From JAVVUQ01 sp036653075 (GTDB lineage Bacteria > Bacillota > Clostridia > Christensenellales > CAG-314), in contig JAVVUQ010000097.1 of NCBI GenBank assembly GCA_036653075.1, positions 1 to 5,419 of the forward strand: 5,419 bases of DNA. The letters are read 5' to 3'. The notes under the pieces are model-generated. The model did not search any database. It worked only from the letters and a program-made list of their open reading frames with translations, and had not been told where the DNA came from. How positions within the stretch are numbered: position 1 is the first letter of the stretch; each line of letters opens with the position of its first letter. The position numbers and the translations under genes are program-made. Positions 1 through 5,360 of the stretch are shown piece after piece.

Positions 1-113
1 CAACTATTTTTTAATGTAAAAACTACGAATTTTATATTTTATAGCTATTTTTGATTATGTAAACTATGAATTATTAATTTTATAGATATTTTTTATAACA
101 ACTTTTTAATGTA
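1..113. repeat. Degenerate ~42-bp tandem repeat, about 2.5 copies
   Basis: Two copies align well. Copy A (14-52) and copy B (57-94) share the order ATGTAA, ACTAyGAATT, TTTTATAG, then TATTTTT, with small indels, giving a period of about 41-43 bp. Flanking partial copies show the same elements: CAACTATTTTTTAATGTA at 1-18 resembles CAACTTTTTAATGTA at 99-113. The array starts at the window edge, so it may continue to the left. The sequence is almost entirely A/T, so part of the similarity could be low complexity, but the ordered blocks around the few G/C bases argue for real duplication. No coding role is visible. Confidence 0.5.
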
Positions 114-184
114 TTTTTTAAATGCAATAAAAAACATTTCATAAATAAAATAATTTTTAAATATCTCCAACAAAACGCAATGTT

Positions 185-370
185 TCAATTGTTAATAAGG
201 TGAACAGGCCAGAAAGGGGGGACAACAAAAATAAAAAATCTCTCTGGCGTCTGCAAACCATTGCCAATATAAATAAATGCTATTCGTTTTTGAGCAGACG
301 AATTGAAGTGATTAAGTTGGTTTGATTTTATAATAATTAAGTGTATTAATATATTGCGCTTACCCTCAAT
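185..370. other. Unidentified GC-richer island, stop-free on both strands
   Basis: Bases 201-300 contain 40 G/C, far above the surrounding DNA, and include a G6 tract (216-221). Two imperfect stems lie side by side: GCCAGA 208-213 with TCTGGC 243-248, and CGTCTGC 248-254 with GCAGACG 294-300. The + strand frame 161-325 is open for 54 codons; from a GTG at 200 it would give a 41-residue basic peptide beginning VNRPERGDNKNKKSLWRLQT. The - strand frame 185-370 is open for 61 codons, with a hydrophobic C-terminal stretch including IAFIYIGNGLQTPERFF. Neither has a convincing start with a Shine-Dalgarno site, and I recognise neither peptide. The segment could be a structured RNA, a remnant of a gene or mobile element, or chance openness caused by higher GC. 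I see no terminator at its end. Confidence 0.35.
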
Positions 371-439
371 TTATATTATAAGCTGTATTATTAGCGATGA
401 AAAAAAGCTACAATCATATTTATATTGGCAACTAATTCA

Positions 440-553
440 TCTAATCATTATATAAATAATATATTTGCAAATTGGATTATGTAGCGTATTATAATAAGAT
501 TTTAAGTAAATTAAAATTTAAGGTGATTAAAAAGCGCTTATATAATGATTAGA
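440..553. repeat. Perfect 16-bp inverted repeat (82-bp spacer... 440-455 / 538-553)
   Basis: TCTAATCATTATATAA at 440-455 is the exact reverse complement of TTATATAATGATTAGA at 538-553, with 82 bp between the arms. Read outward, each arm carries TATAAT (541-546 on +, 447-452 on -), so the arms could contain divergent -10 elements, but no good -35 stands at the right distance on either strand. A second inverted repeat, GCTACA 407-412 with TGTAGC 480-485, interlocks with it. The right arm lies about 50 bp before the lipoprotein start. Possible roles are an operator or cruciform, a long-range RNA stem, or the ends of a small MITE-like element; I found no target-site duplication. Confidence 0.6.
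465..495 (+). promoter_or_regulatory. Weak candidate promoter for the lipoprotein gene
   Basis: TTGCAA (465-470) is followed after 16 bp by TATTAT (487-492), with TATAAT overlapping it at 490-495 (19-bp spacing). This is the best sigma-A-like pair in the 600 bp before the gene, but it is not consensus and the background is AT-rich, so chance matches are likely. A second possible -10, TATAAT at 541-546 in the right arm of the inverted repeat, has only TTAAGG (518-523) at 17 bp as a -35. The leader from about 551 to 603 is strongly purine-rich and ends in AAGGAG (589-594), 9 nt before the ATG. Confidence 0.25.
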
Positions 554-603
554 AAAAAGGGAAAGGGAAGAGGAATCATTAAAAAAGTAAGGAGAGAAAG
601 AAA

Positions 604-1809
604 ATGAAAAATTCAAAAGCGTTAGTATGTGTGTTGGTTATTATGGCGATGGTATTTAGTTTTGTTGGTTGCGGTCCAACCACTCCTACAAAAGTACTTA
701 AAACGCCCGTGGCGTCAGTAAGCGATATTTATGCGTTCTCGTGTATGTCCACAGCTGAATTATTGACTACAATGTCACAACCAAAAGTAATGTCAAAAGT
801 TGCTTTGATGACAAGATTATCAAATAACAATGTATTTTTTATGTCAAAAACAAACGATATGATTAATTTAAACGATGCAAGCAACGAAACAGGCGATAGC
901 CTTGAAAATCAAATTAAAGAAGTAAATAGTTACCTTGCAATGTTTGAAGGTATGTTATCAGGCAAAAGCCCTATTGAAACTACAATAACTCAAAATGCTA
1001 TATATAAAGATGTAACATATACAAGTTGTATGAAAATTGAAGTCAAAAATTTAGATGGCACAGTTAGCGCATATGAATTTTATTTCAATGAAACAGTAGC
1101 TAAGGTAGAAGCGCCAACAGAAGAAGAACCTAATCCAGAAGAAGAACCTAATCCAGAAGAAGGCACAACTCCAGAAGAAGGCACAACTCCAGAGGAAGGA
1201 ACAACTCCAGAAGAAGATACAACTCCAGAGGAAGGAACAACTCCAGAAGAACCTAATCCAGAAGAAGATGCAACTCCAGAAGAAGAAGATGATGTAATTG
1301 ATGAAAATGAACGTGAAGAAGAAATTGAAACTGAATTAAGCGGAATAATGATTTGCAATGGAGTGGAATATATTGTAGAAGGCAAAAAAGAAATTGAAAC
1401 TGAAGAAGAAGATGGCAAGATAGAGAAAGAATTTAAAATTACTTTTATTGCTACCGATGCAAACAAAAATTCCATTAAAGTTGTGCAAAGCGTAGAAGAA
1501 GAAGAGGGCGAAAAAGAGCAAAAGTTCACATTTGAAATGCGTGATGCTGATGGTAATGTAGTAAATAAAAGCGTTTTACAAATGGAAGTAGAAGATGGTG
1601 AAGTAGAGATTGAGCTTGAATTAGAGGATAAAGGCGTAGTTAATAGATATAGATTTGAACGTGAAGGCGACGAAATCAATATTCATTATACAAATGCCGA
1701 AGGAAAAGAAGTAGTTTGCACAGTGACTATAACAACAGATGCAGATGGTAAAACAGTTTATACTTACACATTTCCAGACGGACACAAACAAGAAGAAGAC
1801 AAGGATTAA
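604..1809 (+). CDS. Secreted acidic lipoprotein of unknown function with PEEGTT repeats
   Basis: This is a 401-residue precursor. Residues 1-23 form a type II signal peptide: basic start (K2, K5), hydrophobic core 7-21, then the lipobox F20-V21-G22-C23, so cleavage before C23 and diacylglyceryl attachment there are expected (F at -3 is less common than L). Residues 24-170 are a mixed region, followed by a Pro/Glu linker of hexapeptide repeats (about 173-227). Residues 240-395 are strongly acidic, with alternating charged and hydrophobic residues that suggest beta strands, for example around DGEVEIELELED. Four further cysteines stand at 47, 142, 251 and 372. AAGGAG lies 9 nt before the ATG, which supports this start. 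I recognise no catalytic motif. The product should be anchored to the outer face of the cytoplasmic membrane, with the linker holding the C-terminal part away from it. A terminator 45 nt downstream makes it monocistronic. The lipidating enzyme, Lgt, is encoded by the next gene. Gene reality is well supported; the function is unknown. Confidence 0.9.
   Translation: MKNSKALVCVLVIMAMVFSFVGCGPTTPTKVLKTPVASVSDIYAFSCMSTAELLTTMSQPKVMSKVALMTRLSNNNVFFMSKTNDMINLNDASNETGDSLENQIKEVNSYLAMFEGMLSGKSPIETTITQNAIYKDVTYTSCMKIEVKNLDGTVSAYEFYFNETVAKVEAPTEEEPNPEEEPNPEEGTTPEEGTTPEEGTTPEEDTTPEEGTTPEEPNPEEDATPEEEDDVIDENEREEEIETELSGIMICNGVEYIVEGKKEIETEEEDGKIEKEFKITFIATDANKNSIKVVQSVEEEEGEKEQKFTFEMRDADGNVVNKSVLQMEVEDGEVEIELELEDKGVVNRYRFEREGDEINIHYTNAEGKEVVCTVTITTDADGKTVYTYTFPDGHKQEEDKD
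1120..1284 (+). repeat. 18-bp coding tandem repeat (PEEGTT / PEEEPN hexapeptides)
   Basis: Inside the lipoprotein gene, an 18-bp period encodes about nine hexapeptides of the PEEGTT type, with PEEPN-type and PEEDTT/PEEDAT variants, at residues 173-227. Copies are nearly identical in DNA: CCAGAAGAAGGCACAACT occurs twice in a row, and CCAGAGGAAGGAACAACT occurs twice 36 bp apart, suggesting duplication of a two-unit block. The unit length is a multiple of three, so copy-number change would lengthen or shorten the linker without a frameshift. The linker is likely an extended, negatively charged spacer. Confidence 0.9.
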
Positions 1810-1854
1810 CATTTAATGGATTAAATTAAATAATAAAAAATGCGCATATGATAT

Positions 1855-1888
1855 AGCCCCTTTACATAGGAAAAAGGGGCTTATTTTT
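1855..1888 (+). terminator. Intrinsic terminator after the lipoprotein gene
   Basis: AGCCCCTTT (1855-1863) pairs perfectly with AAAGGGGCT (1873-1881) across a 9-nt loop, and TTATTTTTAT follows. The four G-C pairs in a row stand out sharply from the AT-rich surroundings. It begins 45 nt after the TAA of the lipoprotein gene. On the opposite strand no T-run follows the stem directly, so it works best for + strand transcription. It separates the lipoprotein unit from lgt. Confidence 0.92.
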
Positions 1889-1947
1889 ATACTTTATTAT
1901 TCGACAATTTATGCAATTAAATATGAAGGTATATGGCTCTTTATTTA

Positions 1948-1976
1948 TTGACATATTCGCAAACAAGTTATATAAT
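1948..1976 (+). promoter_or_regulatory. Consensus sigma-A promoter of lgt
   Basis: TTGACA (1948-1953) and TATAAT (1971-1976) both match the consensus at every position and are separated by exactly 17 bp. Transcription would start near the A residues at 1982-1984, giving a leader of about 90 nt before the lgt start. It lies directly downstream of the preceding terminator, as expected for a new transcription unit that covers lgt and possibly pncB and the DivIVA gene. Confidence 0.92.
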
Positions 1977-1981
1977 AAAAT

Positions 1982-2014
1982 AAACTATAATATAAAAAAA
2001 TATTAGTATAGTTT
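1982..2014 (+). promoter_or_regulatory. Hairpin at the predicted 5' end of the lgt mRNA
   Basis: AAACTATA (1982-1989) pairs with TATAGTTT (2007-2014), 8 bp, with possible further A-T pairs inside. Its base coincides with the predicted transcription start. A 5'-terminal stem of this kind can protect an mRNA from decay. It is AT-rich with one G-C pair, so its stability is modest. Confidence 0.45.
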
Positions 2015-2021
2015 CAAAATA

Positions 2022-2031
2022 ATCTTAAGAT
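2022..2031. promoter_or_regulatory. 10-bp palindrome in the lgt leader
   Basis: ATCTTAAGAT is a perfect palindrome about 40 bp downstream of the predicted transcription start, between the two leader hairpins. It could be a dimeric repressor site, but its length and A/T content also allow chance. I do not recognise a regulator for it. Confidence 0.25.
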
Positions 2032-2036
2032 AAGGC

Positions 2037-2062
2037 TTACGTAATAATATTTTATTATGTAA
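2037..2062 (+). promoter_or_regulatory. Hairpin directly before the lgt Shine-Dalgarno site
   Basis: Bases 2037-2047 pair with 2052-2062 in an 11-bp stem with a TATT loop. One pair is G2041-T2058, a wobble that is tolerated only in RNA. The stem ends two bases before GGAGGTG. It may keep the ribosome site clear or, if rearranged, influence access to it. Its left side includes the palindrome TTACGTAA (2037-2044). Confidence 0.5.
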
Positions 2063-2063
2063 T

Positions 2064-2070
2064 GGAGGTG
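2064..2070 (+). promoter_or_regulatory. Strong ribosome binding site fixing the TTG start of lgt
   Basis: GGAGGTG lies 4 nt before TTG at 2075 (6 nt counted from GGAGG). The codons that follow read LLNPGIEIF, the expected short N-terminal stretch of Lgt, and the next in-frame ATG lies beyond the first membrane segment. The strong site and the protein's length therefore both select the TTG. Confidence 0.9.
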
Positions 2071-2074
2071 CAAG

Positions 2075-2893
2075 TTGTTATTAAATCCAGGAATAGAAAT
2101 CTTTGATGGTTTTGTTATTTACTATTATGCGATAATCATTGTAACAGGAATGATTTTTGCAATGTGGCTAATGACGGTATTACTTAAACATCAAGGCAAA
2201 TCGCCTGATGATATGTACACATATGTAATAGTTTTATTGCCTATTGCAATGTTGAGTGCAAGGCTATATACTTTTATATTTCCGCACGAAGGCGAAATTG
2301 TAGATTGGAGCAGATTTTTTATGTTCCGAGACGGAGGCATAGCTATATATGGTGGCGTAATAGGCGGATTATTGTCCGTTATAACCGTTAGTTTAATAAA
2401 AAAACAAAATACGATAGATATAATAGACACAATTGTACCGGGACTAATAGCGGCTCAAGCCATAGGTAGGTGGGGCAACTTTGTAAATCAAGAAGCATAC
2501 GGACAACTTGTAACTGACCCAAAATTGCAATGGTTTCCAATGTCAGTGTTTATAGATGATAAAAACGCTTGGTTTCAAGCAACTTTTTTCTATGAAAGCG
2601 TGTGGAATTTAATTGGTTTTGCCATTATGATGTTATTGATTTTTAAATGGAAATACGTAAAACGAGGACTTGCTACCTTTTTTTATTTCATTTGGTATGG
2701 AATAGGTAGACTATGGATAGAAGCATTAAGATCGGATAGTTTGTATTTTGTATTTTTTGGTTATAAAACGGACATAAAAGTTTCTCAACTTGTTTCTATA
2801 ATAGGCATAATCGGCGGATTAATCGGAATGATTATCGTTTACAGGCAAGAAATTAAAAAATTCATATTTAAAATTAAAAATCCTAAAACCTAA
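2075..2893 (+). CDS. lgt: Prolipoprotein diacylglyceryl transferase
   Basis: Lgt transfers diacylglycerol from phosphatidylglycerol to the lipobox cysteine of prolipoproteins in the cytoplasmic membrane, the first step of lipoprotein maturation before signal peptidase II. The product has 272 residues, normal for the family, with about seven hydrophobic segments (near 14-37, 48-69, 88-108, 116-130, 174-191, 199-211, 236-256). The Lgt signature is complete at 131-143 (G-R-W-G-N-F-V-N-Q-E-A-Y-G), giving R132, N135 and E140. The second conserved arginine region is G211-R212 with E216 and R219. At the position of the essential E. coli His103 (HGG) this protein has Tyr92 in IAIYGG; I believe other Gram-positive Lgt proteins also have this. 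The basic C-terminus is probably cytoplasmic. It is driven by a consensus promoter through a structured leader and starts with TTG. The upstream lipoprotein is a likely substrate but lies in a separate transcription unit. Confidence 0.97.
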   Translation: MLLNPGIEIFDGFVIYYYAIIIVTGMIFAMWLMTVLLKHQGKSPDDMYTYVIVLLPIAMLSARLYTFIFPHEGEIVDWSRFFMFRDGGIAIYGGVIGGLLSVITVSLIKKQNTIDIIDTIVPGLIAAQAIGRWGNFVNQEAYGQLVTDPKLQWFPMSVFIDDKNAWFQATFFYESVWNLIGFAIMMLLIFKWKYVKRGLATFFYFIWYGIGRLWIEALRSDSLYFVFFGYKTDIKVSQLVSIIGIIGGLIGMIIVYRQEIKKFIFKIKNPKT

Positions 2894-3065
2894 TTTCAAA
2901 TTTATTAATAAATACTATAAAATTACAATACTTAAACATATAAATGATTATTAGATTAATAAATAAATGAACATAAAAGATAAATTTATATATAAAAGAT
3001 AGATAGATTAACATAAATATAGATAGATAAATTTAATAATGAAATGTAGATGACAGGAGATAGAA
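2894..3065 (+). other. AT-rich gap between lgt and pncB, with short direct repeats
   Basis: No gene, GC-rich stem or T-run terminator is visible here, so transcription from lgt may continue into pncB. The blocks AACATAAA and GATAAATTTA occur in the same order twice (2970-2988 and 3010-3035), the second copy carrying extra GATA units; GATA tetramers also run at 2998-3009. TTACAA (2923-2928) is the only -35-like hexamer I noticed and has no good -10 at 16-18 bp. The pncB ribosome site AGGAGA ends the gap at 3055-3060. Confidence 0.45.
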
Positions 3066-4511
3066 ATGGAATTAAAGCGTAATTTGACGTTACTCACTGA
3101 TTTTTATGAGTTAACTATGATGAATGGATACTTAAGGTATAATTTAGCTGAAAAGATTGCGGTATTTGACTTATTTTTTAGAGATAATGAAGAAAGCGAT
3201 TTTTGTGTAGCGGCTGGGTTACATCAAGCGGTTGAATATATCAAAGATTTGCATTTCGACCAAGAAGATTTAGAGTTTTTGAGGCAAAAGGGAGGTTTTG
3301 ACGAGGTTTTTTTGAAACGATTGTCAGAATTTAAGTTTACTGGTGAAATATATGCAATGGAAGAAGGCACGATAGTTTATCCATTTGAACCGCTTTTAAT
3401 AGTAAAAGCTCCAATATTTGAAGCTCAACTTATGGAAAGCGCATTATTATGTATATTGAATTTCCAAACGTTAATAGCTACTAAAGCCAACAGAATAGTG
3501 CGGGTAGCAGCGCCAGCGGCAGTAGTAGAATTTGGACTTAGACGCGCTCAAGCTCCAGACGCATCAATTTATGGCGCTCGCGCAGCGGTAATAGGCGGTT
3601 GCGATTCAACAAGCAATGTGCTTAGTTGTCAAATGTTTGATTTTGTTCCAAAGGGAACGCACGCTCACAGTTGGATTATGGCATTTCCAACGGAGATAGA
3701 AGCGTTTAGAGCTTACGCCGATTTATTTCCCGATGGTTGTTTACTACTTGTGGACACTTACGATACGCTTAATAGTGGAATTCCAAACGCAATTAAAGTT
3801 TTTGATGAATTAAAACAGAAAGGGCATAAACCTTTAGGTATACGATTAGATAGCGGTGACTTAGCATATTTATCAAAAAAAGCAAGAATTATGTTAGACG
3901 AAGCAGGGTATACTGACGCAAAAATTTTTGCAAGCGGTGATTTAGACGAATACACAATTGAATCATTAAAGATACAAGGTAGTCGAATTGATATTTATGG
4001 CGTCGGAACATATCTAATTACAAGTCACAATAATCCAAGTTTAGGCGGAGTGTATAAATTGGCTGCCATAGAAGAAAATGGTAAATTGATACCAAAAATG
4101 AAAGTATCAGACAATCCTTTTAAAATAACCAATCCAGGATTTAAAAAGGTTATGAGATTGTATTCTAAAAAAGATAATAAGGCTTTGGCTGATGTAATAT
4201 GTTTATTTGATGAAGAAATAAACGAAGATGCGCCCATTAAACTTACGCATCCGACAGACAGATGGAAAAGCAAAGTAATAACGGATTTTTATGCTAAAAA
4301 TTTGCTTAAACCAATATTTATTAATGGAAAATGCGTATGTGATTTGCCATCAGTAAGCGTAATTGCTGAAAAAACAAAGTTAAATCAAAGTGAATTTTGG
4401 GAAGAATATACACGAGTAACCAAACCACAGACATATAAAGTAGATTTAAGCGATAAATTATACAATTTAAAGCATACAATGTTGGAAAACAATTTGATTT
4501 CAAATGATTGA
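3066..4511 (+). CDS. pncB: Nicotinate phosphoribosyltransferase
   Basis: The enzyme joins nicotinate to PRPP, with ATP hydrolysis, to make nicotinate mononucleotide in the Preiss-Handler branch of NAD salvage; it is cytosolic. The product has 481 residues, in line with Bacillota homologues. Visible family motifs are the N-terminal TDFYELTMMNGY (11-22), EFGLRRAQ (155-162), GTHAHSW (197-203) with H201 as the histidine expected to be phosphorylated during catalysis, LDSGDLAYLS (261-270) and ASGDLDEYTI plus YGVGT (289-315), which belong to the phosphate and PRPP binding part of the type II PRTase barrel. All appear intact, so the enzyme is probably active. AGGAGA lies 5 nt before the ATG. Whether it has its own promoter or depends on the lgt promoter cannot be decided. 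The next gene follows after 68 nt. The nicotinamidase that often supplies nicotinate is not in this window. Confidence 0.97.
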   Translation: MELKRNLTLLTDFYELTMMNGYLRYNLAEKIAVFDLFFRDNEESDFCVAAGLHQAVEYIKDLHFDQEDLEFLRQKGGFDEVFLKRLSEFKFTGEIYAMEEGTIVYPFEPLLIVKAPIFEAQLMESALLCILNFQTLIATKANRIVRVAAPAAVVEFGLRRAQAPDASIYGARAAVIGGCDSTSNVLSCQMFDFVPKGTHAHSWIMAFPTEIEAFRAYADLFPDGCLLLVDTYDTLNSGIPNAIKVFDELKQKGHKPLGIRLDSGDLAYLSKKARIMLDEAGYTDAKIFASGDLDEYTIESLKIQGSRIDIYGVGTYLITSHNNPSLGGVYKLAAIEENGKLIPKMKVSDNPFKITNPGFKKVMRLYSKKDNKALADVICLFDEEINEDAPIKLTHPTDRWKSKVITDFYAKNLLKPIFINGKCVCDLPSVSVIAEKTKLNQSEFWEEYTRVTKPQTYKVDLSDKLYNLKHTMLENNLISND

Positions 4512-4534
4512 CAAATGCGTAAGAAAAATAAAGT
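4508..4534 (+). promoter_or_regulatory. Possible weak promoter overlapping the pncB stop codon
   Basis: A perfect TTGACA (4508-4513) contains the TGA stop of pncB. The best -10 is TAAAGT (4529-4534; 4 of 6 matches) with a short 15-bp spacer. A second pair, TTGATA (4540-4545) and TAGTAA (4564-4569) at 18 bp, would start transcription only a few bases before the next ATG. Either could give the DivIVA-like gene some independent expression, but neither is convincing. Confidence 0.2.
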
Positions 4535-4579
4535 AAAGGTTGATACAAGAATTTAATAATTAATAGTAACGGTGCGATT

Positions 4580-5203
4580 ATGGAAGTGAAACCTAATATG
4601 AAAAGATTTAAAATTGTATTTCGAGGTTATGATATAGAGGAAGTAGATGAATTTATAGATAATAATATAAATAAATCTTCTGATATTATGGCGGAACAAA
4701 AAACTCGAATTTTTGAATTGCTTGAAGAAAATCGTAAACTTACGGAAGAAATTGAGCAAGGAAAGAAACAACAAAATAATATTTCGGGAGCGTTGTTGCA
4801 AGCGACGGCTAAGGCTGACCAAATAATCGCCGAAGCGAGAATACTTGCAGATGCTGAAATTGAAAGAGTAAGAATTTTTCAATCAAAATGGGAGTTTTAC
4901 GCAACAAAAATGCTGGTAGAGTTGGCGCCTAAACAGAGAATGTTATATGAAAAACTTTCGCAACGTGTTGACGAGGCGTTAGGAAAGTTTTCTATCGATA
5001 CGCAAAATAGAAAATTGTCAGCCGCAACATTAACCGATAACGCGCCCGTTAACCATATTAAAAAAATGGAAAATGTTATGGAAGAAGTAAATCATTCCAA
5101 ACAAAATCTTCCTGAAACTAAAATCGCCACACAACACGCAATCGAATTAAACGAAGTGTACGACACTAAAGAAAGTTTAGAAGATTTACTTAATGACTTG
5201 TGA
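4580..5203 (+). CDS. DivIVA-domain coiled-coil protein
   Basis: The 207-residue product begins with a DivIVA/GpsB-type membrane-binding head: FRGYDIEEVDEFID (14-27) matches the conserved F-x-GYD-x-x-EVDxFL core. A helical region rich in Glu, Lys and Gln follows (about 32-62), then a second helix (about 66-135) that includes the ALLQATAKADQIIAEAR type of stretch found in this family. Residues 140-207 are polar and probably flexible, ending in a short acidic helix (ESLEDLLNDL). Such proteins form parallel coiled coils that gather at negatively curved membrane, at septum or poles, and recruit division or wall-synthesis partners. The head is shorter than in classical DivIVA: a few residues between KPN and the F-x-GYD core are missing. 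Stops and poor start codons upstream leave ATG 4580 as the start, with only a weak GGTG 5 nt before it; ATG 4598 would remove the VKPN lead-in. It is too diverged to name as divIVA, gpsB or sepF-like. Confidence 0.85.
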   Translation: MEVKPNMKRFKIVFRGYDIEEVDEFIDNNINKSSDIMAEQKTRIFELLEENRKLTEEIEQGKKQQNNISGALLQATAKADQIIAEARILADAEIERVRIFQSKWEFYATKMLVELAPKQRMLYEKLSQRVDEALGKFSIDTQNRKLSAATLTDNAPVNHIKKMENVMEEVNHSKQNLPETKIATQHAIELNEVYDTKESLEDLLNDL

Positions 5204-5360
5204 GAATGAAACGTATAAATTTTTTATGATTGAATATCGCTCAATTATTAATTAAATAAACCTATTACTACTTTAAATTGTCACAAATACCGAGGTTGGT
5301 TACGTGAACTACCATATTTATCACGAAAATTGCAAAATCATAAACAATGATATAAATTAT
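5204..5360 (+). other. Non-coding tail after the DivIVA gene with weak dyads
   Basis: No gene or clear terminator is visible. A weak hairpin, 5226-5233 with 5241-5248 (8 pairs, one G-T), lacks a T-run. A somewhat GC-richer patch at 5280-5325 contains overlapping dyads: GGT 5294-5296 plus GTT 5299-5301 against AAC 5307-5309 plus ACC 5311-5313, and CGTGA 5303-5307 against TCACG 5321-5325. These cannot all form together. A GTG-started 30-codon frame (5304-5396) runs into the A/T repeat and is not credible as a gene. Confidence 0.3.

Noticed and set aside
1..113. CRISPR array
   Set aside because: The repeat is degenerate, directly tandem without unique spacers of regular length, and has no nearby cas gene.
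201..300. Known riboswitch, T-box, SRP RNA, tmRNA or RNase P RNA
   Set aside because: I looked for the hallmark conserved sequences of these classes and found none, so the island is left unclassified.
1080..1679. A 199-codon serine-rich frame on the - strand
   Set aside because: It is the antisense shadow of the repeat and acidic coding region of the lipoprotein gene (Glu and Pro codons read as Ser, Gly and Leu). It has no Shine-Dalgarno site and the + strand gene has a signal peptide and a terminator.
4515..4556. A 13-codon frame (MRKKNKVKVDTRI) just after the pncB stop, reachable by TGA read-through
   Set aside because: There is no Shine-Dalgarno site. TGA also ends the DivIVA gene, with a second TGA two codons later, and tryptophan is TGG in all four genes, so recoding is unlikely.
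5226..5248. Terminator after the DivIVA gene
   Set aside because: The stem is weak, with a single G-C pair and a G-T pair, and no T-run follows.
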